Below are positions 1 through 9,242 of a DNA stretch of 64,000 nucleotides, one piece after another. The stretch comes from Saprospiraceae bacterium (GTDB lineage Bacteria > Bacteroidota > Bacteroidia > Chitinophagales > Saprospiraceae). Under the pieces are notes generated by a model. That model had not been told where the DNA came from. It was given only the letters and a program-made list of their open reading frames with translations, and ran no database searches. A program made the translations under genes and the position numbers. Within the stretch, counting starts at the first letter, position 1. The number at the start of each line of letters is the position of its first letter. Where the stretch lies: positions 62,001 to 126,000 of the forward strand of contig JAHDGU010000002.1 of assembly GCA_020627535.1 (NCBI GenBank), in the 5' to 3' direction.

Positions 1-23
1 AATTGCCAAATCCCTAAGAGATT

Positions 24-1565
24 ATGAAAAACGTTAAAGCAATACTAAATCCAAGTCTACTTGTAATTTTCTTTTTGAGCTTCGCTGTTCAGTCGGCGTT
101 TACTCAAGTGATCAAGTCAGATCAAAGACTGACGATGATCGAGGATGTAGATGAAGAAGATCTAATCGACGTACAAGCCAGCGTGGAATCCGCATTTGTC
201 AAATACCGTAGCTATGCATCACTCAAAGGACCGAGTGGCACTGTAGATCAGACGGGCATCAGTAATTTTTCTGAACTCTTCAATATCAATGCGAGTATCG
301 GAAATGATGTGGCACTACTGGACTATGGTTCCAAGATTGATGTTTATGAATACACCAATTTGGTCTATCAAAATCTTCCAGATCTTGGTCTGGATTATAC
401 ACTAGTCGATCCATATTATAGGACACTCTCCTATGACAATGCTGGCTACTTCATCATGGAGGTGAAAGTCAACAAAGTAGTCTATAATGGTCTTGATAAT
501 AATCTGAAACCATCTCGCTGTAACAAGGGTAGAATATTCGGGATGATCATGACCTTTGAGGTATCCGAAGATGACTTCGAGGAAGTAGAAATTACGAGTA
601 TTGAGTCGGAACTGATTCAAGACTGTGATGATGCAAGCTTCTCTGTCAGCGTGGGTGGACGATATGGAATCGCTCTAGGTGATGCCGAGGCTCAGCTCAA
701 TCAACTACACACAAATACTTCACCACTCGCGAGAACATCCTCGGACCTTGCAGTAAATATTGCCAATCTCAACACGATCAGTGCTGGTGTCATGGCCAAT
801 TTCTATCCCTTTAGTAATCAAAAAATGAGCTTACATATTGGCGTAAATTATGCACAGTATGGCTTTGATCTTGATCCAGAAGGAGAATATGAGACCATCG
901 AAAAAGTTGACAAAGACGATACGCCATACCAATTGGCCGTAGCATTTGGCGAAAGCTTCATCGATGAGTACAACTATACCGGCGTAGAGATTCCTGTAGG
1001 TATTGGATTCCAGTATGACTTCAGCCCGTCTTTTTCATTTACACCAAGGCTCTTTGTAATCCCTACTCTTGGTCTTTCATCAACATCATCCTTGACGGGA
1101 GATGTAAATTACTCTGGTGTCTATGATTTTGGGACTTCTGGAGATGCAGGTGTCGTAACTGGTACTACAGGATCTGTCAACGAAAACAATACAGAGTTTA
1201 CCCACTCACGGCTAGAAGGAATAAGCTCGTACAACTATAACACTTATGACCTACAAGGCAAAGAGACTGATGCGAGTACAGCACTGAGCATACAAGCTTC
1301 TCTAGCACTCTACTTCCGTCTTTCTCTATCAGACAAAGCACAGATCATCGTGGGGCCAGATTACAGACTAGCCGTGACATCTCTCTACGAGCACGAAGCT
1401 GTCAACAATCAAATCTTGGAAATAGACAATAGTCCAGGTGCTTTTCAACAAATCAATAGTCTCGAAGACATCAATACCTTGACAAGTATAGCCAATGGGC
1501 ATCTCTCCGAAGTCAAACCATCAACAGTCGGGCTCTATCTCGCACTGACCTTTCAGCTCAAATAA
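24..1565 (+). CDS. Secreted outer-membrane beta-barrel-like protein, first gene of the TssR-like/ABC run
   Basis: I do not recognise this 513-residue protein by family. It starts with a clear signal peptide (residues 1-28, ending SAFTQ). Residues about 30-200 form a soluble-looking region with two cysteines (near 'SRCNKG' and 'IQDCDD'). From about 205 to the end, alternating hydrophobic and polar stretches such as SVSVGGRYGIAL and GLYLALTFQLK look like an outer-membrane beta-barrel of the type annotated as outer membrane beta-barrel protein. The gene ends 7 bases before the next ATG, so it is almost certainly co-transcribed with the VWA-like gene behind it. An ATG at 24 after AAGAGATT is a plausible start; the operon may begin further left, outside the window. 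Function is unknown; an outer-membrane partner for the downstream envelope proteins is inference from position only. Confidence 0.7.
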   Translation: MKNVKAILNPSLLVIFFLSFAVQSAFTQVIKSDQRLTMIEDVDEEDLIDVQASVESAFVKYRSYASLKGPSGTVDQTGISNFSELFNINASIGNDVALLDYGSKIDVYEYTNLVYQNLPDLGLDYTLVDPYYRTLSYDNAGYFIMEVKVNKVVYNGLDNNLKPSRCNKGRIFGMIMTFEVSEDDFEEVEITSIESELIQDCDDASFSVSVGGRYGIALGDAEAQLNQLHTNTSPLARTSSDLAVNIANLNTISAGVMANFYPFSNQKMSLHIGVNYAQYGFDLDPEGEYETIEKVDKDDTPYQLAVAFGESFIDEYNYTGVEIPVGIGFQYDFSPSFSFTPRLFVIPTLGLSSTSSLTGDVNYSGVYDFGTSGDAGVVTGTTGSVNENNTEFTHSRLEGISSYNYNTYDLQGKETDASTALSIQASLALYFRLSLSDKAQIIVGPDYRLAVTSLYEHEAVNNQILEIDNSPGAFQQINSLEDINTLTSIANGHLSEVKPSTVGLYLALTFQLK

Positions 1566-1572
1566 CTAAGAA

Positions 1573-4110
1573 ATGAATCGAGTTCTTTACGCATTTTCTT
1601 TTCTCCTCTTTTTTGGCAGCAATGCCCTACTTGCTCAAAAGGGCAGCTTCAAAGTGATGAAGCGACCCGACATCTTTGATGTACCGGTCGACAAAGCAGG
1701 ATTTGCAGAATCAGGCTATAAGGCATTCAGTAATGAAATCTGGATCGTCTATGCCGACAGAGATGATGCATATACACTTAAGGATCTCAAGAAAAAAGAA
1801 AAGTTTAAGGAGCTGACTTTCAAAGACTGGTTTTATGTCGTTGAGGAAAAAGACAAGTACGTGCATATCGCCAAAGCGAGCCAGTCCAATCAAGATGGTC
1901 AAAAAATCACCAACGCTGAAGACTTTGGCTGGATCGAAAAAAACAAGATGCTCCTCTGGAGCACAGGGCTCCTGGATTTCGACACACAGATCAACAAAAA
2001 AGCTTTCCTTCTCAATAAAGCAAGAGATATCAAGGCGATACTGAAACAAGAGAAAAAAGAAGATGTCGCCATCTACACTTCGCCGATTGCGAAAAATACC
2101 ATCGGAAACAAGAGTATCTATGAGTTTTACTTCGTGATGAAAGAAGAAGGAAATTATGTCCTACTCTCTAAAAATGTCACGATCAATTCCCGCACCATCC
2201 AAGAAAATCTTATAGGCTGGGTCAGAAAAAGTAAGCTTGTATTTTGGGATACAAGAATTGCACTCGAGCCAAATTTCAGTGAGGCAGCCTTTGAAGAGAG
2301 ACGCAACAATGCGGACTTTCGACTGAGGGCATATGGTACCCAAAACAATGCTGACCAACATGCAAAATCTGGGAAAGCCGTCAATGCCGTGGATGATGTA
2401 ATCTGGCAGGATGATCCCGTCATCAGATCGCGCACCGATCTCGCTCGGACCAACCCCAATCGTTGGCCTGGAGCAGTCGTCCGACTACCAATGCTCAATA
2501 CCTTTGAAAATTATTATCGCACGGGGCTCGTAGGGGATATCACGACAAAAACCTTCAGCGATTTTCTTGACACGATCAATGAAGTAAACTACGCCAACAT
2601 CGAGGGCGCGATGAATGTCAAGGATGAGAAAAGACATAATTACAATATCTTTTATGTGATCGAGGGCACGCAGAGCATGGCGACTCATAAAGAAGCCATC
2701 CTCAGAGCCATGGATGAGATGTATGGCGCGCTCAATCAAGTAGAAAATATCCGCTTTGGTGCTGCGATTTATAGAGACAGTGACGAAGCCAAAGAGGGCA
2801 AGTTGTTTGAGATTCAGGAACTCACGACAAGTGCTCAAGAGGTCTTGGCATTCGTGCAAAATAGCCAATTCAGAAGATGGCATGACAATGATGAATATTG
2901 TGCCATGTACTATGGACTCAATCGGAGTCTACTTGAAGCTGGATTTAATACCAACCATACCAATATTGTTTTCCTCATCGGTAACAATGCAGATTTTTCT
3001 TCTGAGCGTGTCCGTAAAAAAGCAGCAACAGACAGCGGTGACGAAGCCCTCGTTTCACGTGGTGAAATCACGGATAAACTATCAGAGCTGGACGTACATC
3101 TTCTTACACTGCAAATTGATAACAAAGATGATCTACCAAGCAAGTTTTTCAATCGACAGGCAAGAGCCCTGATTCAGCAAAATGCTCAGAAACAATACCA
3201 ATACTACGTTGATATATGCGAGGATGTGCCAAGCCTCGGCTGTGAAAATCCAGAGATGCCGGATCTTGACGCTGGGTCGCGGATAGACCTGGCCAACGGT
3301 GCTGTCAAGCAGCGTATGGTCAAGCCAAATGCTGGGAGCAGGCTCAGTACAGGCGATGTACGCGATGAAATGGTCAATGCTGCCAAAGACATCAATGGTT
3401 TTGTGGAAGCCTATTTTGATCTGGTCAATTCGATGATCAATGATGGTAATTCCTTTGATGATCTGACCTCCTTGTCATCAGGAAGTGGGTCTAGTTCCAG
3501 CGTTAGTGCTGGTGTCTTGGCACCTGCCTTTGCCAAAGAACTGAAAAGACTCAAGGATCGTAAGACTGGCCAATGGAGAACAGATGATATCAAAAGACTG
3601 GTGGACGAAAAATATCAGCTCTACACAGAGGTCTTCGTCCCAAGAACGATGTCTGGTGCTACTCACAATCCTTTTTCATTTGTGCTCTACATGCCACAGG
3701 ATGACCTCGAGAGATATATCCGAATCCTGGAAAGGGTCGTGGAAGCTGCAGACGCGCCTGAAGAAGAAAAACGTGAAATGGTACAAAATGCTCTGATCGA
3801 ACTCGTGGATCAATTCACAGGAGGATCGTCACTTACCAAAGGAAATAACATTTCCATTGACCAATTGCGCAATCTCATGCAAGGAGTCAAAGATGAAGGA
3901 CTGAGTCTCGGAGGATCTGACGAAAACTTCATCATTAGTGACATCAAAAACGAGCGCAAAGTTGACAAGGCCAAGCTGGAAGCGTTTGTAACGCGTATCC
4001 ACGGAGTCGTCAAAGAGCTCCGCAAGATTTCTAGGACCAAGAACTACGAGTTTTCCTACAAGTCTGGAGAAGATATCTACTACTGGATTCCTGTGGAGGA
4101 TACCTTCTAG
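1573..4110 (+). CDS. TssR-like periplasmic protein with SH3-like repeats and a VWA-like domain
   Basis: 845 residues with a signal peptide (1-21, ending LLAQ). Two SH3-like repeats are visible at about 80-130 (DWFYVV ... FGWIEKNKMLLWSTGL) and 180-230 (EFYFVM ... GWVRKSKLVFWDTR). A VWA-like domain follows at about 355-530: a hydrophobic strand, then IEGTQSM where a MIDAS DxSxS would be, then IVFLIGNNADFS. The last third is helical and charged and ends with YYWIPVEDTF. This order resembles TssR, a periplasmic component of the Bacteroidota type VI secretion system (T6SSiii), as I remember that family; no other tss gene lies in the window, so the assignment is tentative. The MIDAS Asp is replaced by Glu. 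The next gene repeats the SH3-like part. It could also belong to an unrelated envelope machine. Confidence 0.55.
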   Translation: MNRVLYAFSFLLFFGSNALLAQKGSFKVMKRPDIFDVPVDKAGFAESGYKAFSNEIWIVYADRDDAYTLKDLKKKEKFKELTFKDWFYVVEEKDKYVHIAKASQSNQDGQKITNAEDFGWIEKNKMLLWSTGLLDFDTQINKKAFLLNKARDIKAILKQEKKEDVAIYTSPIAKNTIGNKSIYEFYFVMKEEGNYVLLSKNVTINSRTIQENLIGWVRKSKLVFWDTRIALEPNFSEAAFEERRNNADFRLRAYGTQNNADQHAKSGKAVNAVDDVIWQDDPVIRSRTDLARTNPNRWPGAVVRLPMLNTFENYYRTGLVGDITTKTFSDFLDTINEVNYANIEGAMNVKDEKRHNYNIFYVIEGTQSMATHKEAILRAMDEMYGALNQVENIRFGAAIYRDSDEAKEGKLFEIQELTTSAQEVLAFVQNSQFRRWHDNDEYCAMYYGLNRSLLEAGFNTNHTNIVFLIGNNADFSSERVRKKAATDSGDEALVSRGEITDKLSELDVHLLTLQIDNKDDLPSKFFNRQARALIQQNAQKQYQYYVDICEDVPSLGCENPEMPDLDAGSRIDLANGAVKQRMVKPNAGSRLSTGDVRDEMVNAAKDINGFVEAYFDLVNSMINDGNSFDDLTSLSSGSGSSSSVSAGVLAPAFAKELKRLKDRKTGQWRTDDIKRLVDEKYQLYTEVFVPRTMSGATHNPFSFVLYMPQDDLERYIRILERVVEAADAPEEEKREMVQNALIELVDQFTGGSSLTKGNNISIDQLRNLMQGVKDEGLSLGGSDENFIISDIKNERKVDKAKLEAFVTRIHGVVKELRKISRTKNYEFSYKSGEDIYYWIPVEDTF

Positions 4111-4258
4111 CAGGGTGTAAGAAATTTAAATTCTCTGCGGCAAGGCCGGTTTGAAAAAAGAGGGAGCGGCCTCATTTGAAATAGTCAAGACGATCTTAAA
4201 GCGGATCAATAGCCCTGTCTGATTGGAGCAGCCGACTTATTTTCGTAACTTATAAGGG

Positions 4259-5524
4259 ATGAGGCTCTTACTCAACTTCATATTGGCCATTACCAGTACT
4301 CTGATCCTTCAGGCTCAGACAGATGACCATCAGATATTGTCACAGCCGGAGAGCTTTCGATCACCGAGTCTGTATGCCATGCCTCAGATTGAGGACGATG
4401 CACAGATCTCAGAGCACAACTGGCTTGCCATCATACCTACGCACAAGCTGAGCTCTCATAAGTCTCCAGGTGTCATCAACCCATATACAGAGCTCAAGTT
4501 CAAGGAAGTCTACTACATCATCGATCAAGATGGTGAATACGTTCAACTGGCCAAAGCTGAGCGAAATCAGGTCGATGAGAGCAAGCTACGCGCTGCACAA
4601 GCCTACGGATGGGTCAAAGCAGATCAACTTGTCCTTTGGTCCACAGCACTGAGAGCTGCAAATGGTCGCAGCTATGTGAAAGCTATTCCGAGACCCGATG
4701 GAAGTGGATTCAGATTTCTCAAGACCCTCAAACTCTGGAGTAAGCCCAAACAGTCACCAAAATATCTCTTGGAATACGGTGAAAACTTACAAGACTTTTA
4801 TTATGTACTGAAAAAAGAGAGAGGCTTCTTTCTGCTGACCAGGCATCCAGAGATCAATTCACTGACTGCAGAAGAAAACATCTTAGGTTGGATACACGAA
4901 TCCGATGTCCAGCTTTGGGAAGATGATGGTGTGATCATACATGATCCGGCTGTCGCCAAAATAGAAAATCTATTTACACCAGACGATATGCTCCAAGGAG
5001 ATAGCAGTGATCTTAGCAATGTGGAGTACGGCAACGTCTACATCAATAAAACCGGTCCGAGTAACTATCAGATGTACATGAGCTATGGAGCCTTGGAGCT
5101 CTTCAGAGACTCCTTGCATCTCGAACAGATGCTTGCATTTTCGCGAAAGCGTCTACTCAGTGACGTGGAGATCGATGACATCCGTGTCAACTTGCAAAAG
5201 ATCGACTTCAGAGGATTGAGTAAAAAAGAACTCAATGAGCGGCGAGAAGTAATCTCAGAGCATTTTGGCGCAAGCCGTGTTCCTTGGCAGCAAAACATCT
5301 GTCTATTGCTTGTAGAGACCTCTGGGCTGAGCCCATATGCCTTTGCTGGAAAGATTCCCTCTTTGAGCCTAGAACAGTTGATCGAGCAGCCCAACTCCCC
5401 AGAGGCACTTGACTATTACAGAGCACTGGATGAGTTAATTGACAGACTTTCCTATTCTATGCTAGAGAAAGGCCCGACTATTGGTTCGAAGTTCATAAAT
5501 TGGTACTACATTCCGACCAAGTAA
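4259..5524 (+). CDS. Secreted SH3-like repeat protein, short relative of the upstream TssR-like protein
   Basis: 421 residues with a signal peptide (about 1-20, ending LILQAQ). It carries the same two SH3-like repeats as the preceding protein, at about 78-130 (VYYIIDQDGEYVQLAKA ... GWVKADQLVLWSTAL) and 178-215 (DFYYVL ... LGWIHESDVQLW), and it ends in a similar aromatic motif, WYYIPTK. The VWA-like domain is absent; the remaining 200 residues are mostly helical and charged. A gap of 148 bp separates it from the gene before it, with no obvious terminator, and it ends 6 bases before the ABC ATPase. I infer that it arose from the TssR-like gene by duplication and loss of the VWA part, or that both share a domain fused twice. 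It is probably periplasmic. No enzymatic motif is visible. Confidence 0.6.
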   Translation: MRLLLNFILAITSTLILQAQTDDHQILSQPESFRSPSLYAMPQIEDDAQISEHNWLAIIPTHKLSSHKSPGVINPYTELKFKEVYYIIDQDGEYVQLAKAERNQVDESKLRAAQAYGWVKADQLVLWSTALRAANGRSYVKAIPRPDGSGFRFLKTLKLWSKPKQSPKYLLEYGENLQDFYYVLKKERGFFLLTRHPEINSLTAEENILGWIHESDVQLWEDDGVIIHDPAVAKIENLFTPDDMLQGDSSDLSNVEYGNVYINKTGPSNYQMYMSYGALELFRDSLHLEQMLAFSRKRLLSDVEIDDIRVNLQKIDFRGLSKKELNERREVISEHFGASRVPWQQNICLLLVETSGLSPYAFAGKIPSLSLEQLIEQPNSPEALDYYRALDELIDRLSYSMLEKGPTIGSKFINWYYIPTK

Positions 5525-5530
5525 AGACCA

Positions 5531-6394
5531 ATGCCCCAAAATCTATGCTTCGCGATCAGGAATCTGCTTTGCAGTTATCGCGAGGACAAACCAGTATTGA
5601 GCATCAAAGAGCTCGATATACCACGTGGACAGCTCATATTCATATTGGGCCTGAGTGGTATCGGCAAGAGTACATTCATTGAGACTCTTGGCCTAATGAA
5701 TAATACTGTCCGCTACAATCAGCACGGTACGATCCAGTTTTACCCCGATGACAATGCGCAGTCAGCCTATGAGCTCACAGAGCTATGGGACAAAGACGAT
5801 GAGGAAATTTCCCGTTTTCGCAATGACTACTTCAGCTTCATCTTTCAAGAGACCAATCTCATGCCCAATTTCACCGCAGGTGAAAACATGTGCATCAGTC
5901 AACTCATCAAAGGAGTCTCTCTTGAAGAAGCAAGAAAACAGGTGCTTGATGTCATGTCGCAGCTGTACTTACCCGCGACAGCATTTGATAAGCACATCAC
6001 TGCGCTCTCAGGTGGTCAACGCCAAAGACTTGCATTTGTGAGGGCAATTACCTCTGACTTTGCAGTGCTCTTTGGAGATGAGCCCACAGGAAATCTTGAC
6101 AAGGAGACTGCCTTTCGTCTCATGAAAATCCTCAAGAATAATCTCAAGACCGAAGATCGCACTGGCATCATCGTGAGTCATGATCTAGAGTTGGCCAGTG
6201 CATTCGCGGATCAAATTTATCTCTTGACGCCCGTACAGATCGAAGGTGGGATCTATGGCGAGGTCACCGAGCGCAATATCCTCGTGAGAAGAGATGATCA
6301 CAGCCCATGGGCACATACTGATGGAAGGACCATAGAGAATACCGTCGACTACCTCTATCAGTATCTCAATGTTGCAGAAAATATCACCATCTGA
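5531..6394 (+). CDS. ABC transporter ATP-binding protein, LolD/MacB/FtsE type
   Basis: 287-residue cytoplasmic ATPase. All motifs are intact: Walker A GLSGIGKST (about 38-46), Q-loop FIFQETNLMPNFTAGEN, signature LSGGQRQRL, Walker B VLFGDEPTGNLD and the switch His in GIIVSHD. The TAGEN and GNLD forms are those of the MacB/LolD/FtsE group, which power mechanotransmission in the periplasm rather than bulk solute transport. A C-terminal extension of about 60 residues after the H-loop is longer than in LolD. The gene starts 6 bases after the previous stop and is followed 20 bases later by an FtsX-fold permease, so it is the energising subunit of that pair. Being embedded between secreted SH3-like proteins suggests it drives a process in the periplasm involving them (inference). 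Confidence 0.9.
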   Translation: MPQNLCFAIRNLLCSYREDKPVLSIKELDIPRGQLIFILGLSGIGKSTFIETLGLMNNTVRYNQHGTIQFYPDDNAQSAYELTELWDKDDEEISRFRNDYFSFIFQETNLMPNFTAGENMCISQLIKGVSLEEARKQVLDVMSQLYLPATAFDKHITALSGGQRQRLAFVRAITSDFAVLFGDEPTGNLDKETAFRLMKILKNNLKTEDRTGIIVSHDLELASAFADQIYLLTPVQIEGGIYGEVTERNILVRRDDHSPWAHTDGRTIENTVDYLYQYLNVAENITI

Positions 6395-6414
6395 TATTCA
6401 AAAATCGAAAGCGA

Positions 6415-7908
6415 ATGATCAACAAGATTTTTGGATTGGACACAGATTTTAAGCAGATATTCTTCCGCAATGAATTTGATACCTTGAAAGGAAAGGCCTC
6501 CCGAGGCATCTATGCATTGGCTCTGATTCTCTTTTTTACGCTGGCAGCCCTATCCTTTGCTATCGGTGGATATAAGTACCTCTCCAAGCGCATGTCCAAT
6601 CCATTTACCAATTGGGTCAATCTCCGTATGACCAGAAGTGTTGATGAACAGAAGGACAACATTGTCGAGATGTATGGATCAAGCTCCGCCCGCGAAGCAT
6701 TTGGTCTCAAAAAAATCAATACCTATCAACTCTATTATGCACCATTTATTGATGCCAATCTCGTCAAGCGCGATATCAAGGGAAGCACTATAGATGATAA
6801 CTCAGAAGAACTGCTCACCGAAATACTTCGCAAGGATAATCTGCTACGAACCAATGATCTCACGGCTGAGCGCAAGGATGCCCAAAAAGTAAAACTGATC
6901 GTCACAGAGAAATTTCTCCAAGATCTTAGTTTGCCATTGAGTACAGAATATGTGACACTTGATCTCAGTGATGATGATGATCCGCCTGTCGGCAAAAAAT
7001 GGGTCGAACTCCCTATAGAGCATGTGGTCAAGGCGCTGCCCAATCTCATAGATTTTATCGCGGCCGTAGATGTCTATCAACTCTACAACAGCCAGTACAA
7101 TTCCGAGGGAAACTCCAATACTCTACGAATCATCAGTCCGCTCAGCGAAGAGCAAATCCTAGACTACGTAGAGAAGAGTGATGCACTCTATAGCGTCAAG
7201 AGCAGTACACTCGGCTTTACAGGCAAAAGCCGCCAGCAACTGCACCGCCTGACCCTCAAAAATTTCATCGATGATGATGCGAAGAATCGTGTCATCGAAG
7301 ATCTCAACAAAGCTACTAGCACTCAAAGTCGACGACATTACTACCCAGATGACTTTGATAGCCGCAGTAGCTTCTTTCCCACAGATCTAGCCTTCATTTT
7401 CGCCAATACCAAGAACGTCCGTAGCTTCAGTGACAGCCTTCGCTCCACTAATAATGTGGAGATCGATATGTCGCAAATCGAGAGCAAAGAGAACTTTGCA
7501 CTCGTCAGTCGGCTGACGCGCTTTGTATCTTTTGCACTATTTATCCTGAGTCTACTGAGCATTATCTTCTTTATCGACTCCATCCTCAAGACACATCTCG
7601 AGAAGTCAAAAACAAATCTTGGCACATTCAAGGCTTTTGGTCTGGACAATAAATTTCTTACTGGTATTTACCTCAAGATCATCATCAATTTTCTGATGCT
7701 TGCACTTGGATTGGCGCTCTTGCTCGTAGGCATCATCGTAGCTGTCGAACAGATGATCAATGGCACGCAGAGCTTACTTGATCTTTTCAACCCATTGATA
7801 CTCGTGGCTATCTTAAGTCTTGTCATCTTTGTCTATCTCTATAGCAAAAAGACCATTGACAAAATTCTATCACACACGCCTGGCGATCTCATATACCGCC
7901 GGGTTTAG
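6415..7908 (+). CDS. ABC transporter permease, FtsX/MacB/LolC fold
   Basis: 497 residues. One membrane segment lies near the N-terminus (about 32-55, GIYALALILFFTLAALSFAIGG is the hydrophobic core), followed by a periplasmic domain of about 300 residues and three more membrane segments at about 365-390, 420-450 and 460-485. This four-segment topology with a large first periplasmic loop is that of FtsX, LolC/E and MacB permeases (family knowledge). The cytoplasmic coupling region LGTFKAFGLDNKFLTGIYLK sits between segments 2 and 3, as expected. It pairs with the ATPase immediately upstream. Substrate unknown; lipoprotein or envelope remodelling is the usual role of this fold, but nothing here fixes it. 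Confidence 0.85.
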   Translation: MINKIFGLDTDFKQIFFRNEFDTLKGKASRGIYALALILFFTLAALSFAIGGYKYLSKRMSNPFTNWVNLRMTRSVDEQKDNIVEMYGSSSAREAFGLKKINTYQLYYAPFIDANLVKRDIKGSTIDDNSEELLTEILRKDNLLRTNDLTAERKDAQKVKLIVTEKFLQDLSLPLSTEYVTLDLSDDDDPPVGKKWVELPIEHVVKALPNLIDFIAAVDVYQLYNSQYNSEGNSNTLRIISPLSEEQILDYVEKSDALYSVKSSTLGFTGKSRQQLHRLTLKNFIDDDAKNRVIEDLNKATSTQSRRHYYPDDFDSRSSFFPTDLAFIFANTKNVRSFSDSLRSTNNVEIDMSQIESKENFALVSRLTRFVSFALFILSLLSIIFFIDSILKTHLEKSKTNLGTFKAFGLDNKFLTGIYLKIIINFLMLALGLALLLVGIIVAVEQMINGTQSLLDLFNPLILVAILSLVIFVYLYSKKTIDKILSHTPGDLIYRRV

Positions 7909-7933
7909 TTTCACAAAAAATTTATCTCTCGAC

Positions 7934-8473
7934 ATGAAAAGGATATTCTACAGCATCTTGATCGCAGGACTGACCCTATTGACATCTTGTACAGCAGATT
8001 CTGACTCTTCCGATAAGGTCCCAGATAATACTGCCATCACTGAAGAGAAGTTGGCGACAATGGGTGAAGAAGAGGTCATGGCCGCTGCGGAAAAGGCAGA
8101 GGAAAAATCTAAGGTCATGGAAGCGGTCGCCGAAGAGGTGGTCGAAGAAAAAGTCGTCGCAGAAGAATTGACCAATAAGATCGAAGTAGATGAAACTGAA
8201 ATTAAAAAAGCTGCTGCCGAAGCGCAAAAGAAGCGCGAGCAAGTCGTCAATAAGCAACTGGCATCAAGCCCTCTCAAAGACAAGGACTGTGGACAGATTT
8301 TTTCGGATTATGAAGCTATCGTCAAAAAATATTTGAGCACGGGCGAAGAGTCTATCCTTGATCCGCTATCAAGCTGGGCCAATGACCCTATCTTCAATGC
8401 TTGTAAAAAAGATGAAGCCTTCAAGAAAAAATTCGAGGCCCTTGAGGAAGAGATGATGATGGCTGAGTATTGA
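7934..8473 (+). CDS. Lipoprotein with Glu/Lys/Ala-rich coiled coil
   Basis: 179 residues when started at the ATG at 7934, which gives a perfect lipoprotein leader (MKRIFYSILIAGLTLLTSC, lipidated Cys19). A longer in-frame start at 7820 would bury the leader inside the permease gene and is rejected. Residues about 35-110 are a run of E, K, A and V (KAEEKSKVMEAVAEEVVEE is typical), strongly coiled-coil forming. A short folded tail holds two cysteines (DKDCGQIF, NACKKDEAF). The gene lies 25 bases behind the permease. It is probably a periplasm-facing or surface lipoprotein acting as a spacer or tether for the ABC/TssR-like proteins; this is inference from composition and position. Confidence 0.7.
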   Translation: MKRIFYSILIAGLTLLTSCTADSDSSDKVPDNTAITEEKLATMGEEEVMAAAEKAEEKSKVMEAVAEEVVEEKVVAEELTNKIEVDETEIKKAAAEAQKKREQVVNKQLASSPLKDKDCGQIFSDYEAIVKKYLSTGEESILDPLSSWANDPIFNACKKDEAFKKKFEALEEEMMMAEY

Positions 8474-8495
8474 TTCGATCTAGAAACACTTTAAT

Positions 8496-9203
8496 ATGAA
8501 AGCTATATTTCTAAGCATTGGCATAGTCCTAATGTCCCTAGCTTGCTCATCGACTGAAAATTCAGAGAAGGCGAGTGAAAAGAGTCCTATACAGCAAGTC
8601 ACTGATACCGGGGATAGTGCACCACCACTTGCCATCATTAAACAGCGTGCCACGGACACAACTGTAAAGGCCTATGGCAGCCCAAGTACTGAAGCGAATG
8701 CTCAGCGGAAAGTGTCCAGAGAACTTCAGTCAGGCTCTATTTACTACCTCATCGATCAAGTAGGAAATGAGGATCTCTTGGCCACATCCAAAGTTATCAA
8801 GAGTCGTGATATCTCTGATGCCAACTTCGTCGGCTGGGTGAGAAGATCAAATACGGTAGAGATAAAAAATGGAAATCTCGTCCGTTTAAGTCCTGCTACC
8901 ACCATCTGGTCAGATCAGCAGTCGGCCAATGAAGATTCTGGTGACGACGCATCGCGGATCTCCGTGAATAGTAGCTCTCCATTTTGGTCCAAGTACGCTA
9001 TCCTCAAGAATGAATTTGACAATTATAGCAGATGTGTGCTACTCGATCAAAATGGTATGATCAAGGACGGATTTATCAATTCTCAACACTTGGATCAAAA
9101 CAAACGATGCAAGCTTCATGAGGATGATGCAGGCACTTCTGCTGTTGAGCTCGGCATCAACAATGACTCGGAGCAGAAATGGTCTATTTCCTGCTCAAAA
9201 TAA
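8496..9203 (+). CDS. Lipoprotein with a single SH3-like domain
   Basis: 235 residues, lipoprotein leader MKAIFLSIGIVLMSLAC with Cys17. The middle (about 65-125) matches the SH3-like pattern of the two upstream secreted proteins: SIYYLIDQVGNEDLLATSK, then FVGWVRRSNTVEIKNG. So three proteins of this run share the domain. The C-terminal 100 residues have two cysteines (YSRCVLL, NKRCKLHED) and a last one in WSISCSK. It is the last gene of the plus-strand run, 22 bases after the coiled-coil lipoprotein, and faces the SIMPL-domain gene convergently over 39 bases. No enzymatic motif is seen. Confidence 0.65.
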   Translation: MKAIFLSIGIVLMSLACSSTENSEKASEKSPIQQVTDTGDSAPPLAIIKQRATDTTVKAYGSPSTEANAQRKVSRELQSGSIYYLIDQVGNEDLLATSKVIKSRDISDANFVGWVRRSNTVEIKNGNLVRLSPATTIWSDQQSANEDSGDDASRISVNSSSPFWSKYAILKNEFDNYSRCVLLDQNGMIKDGFINSQHLDQNKRCKLHEDDAGTSAVELGINNDSEQKWSISCSK

Positions 9204-9242
9204 TGCTATAATCAAGTCGATCGATATACCGTCAGACTCGGT

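Noticed and set aside
2154-2883. Long minus-strand frames within the TssR-like gene
   Set aside because: They are antisense to a clearly coding frame and have no family pattern.
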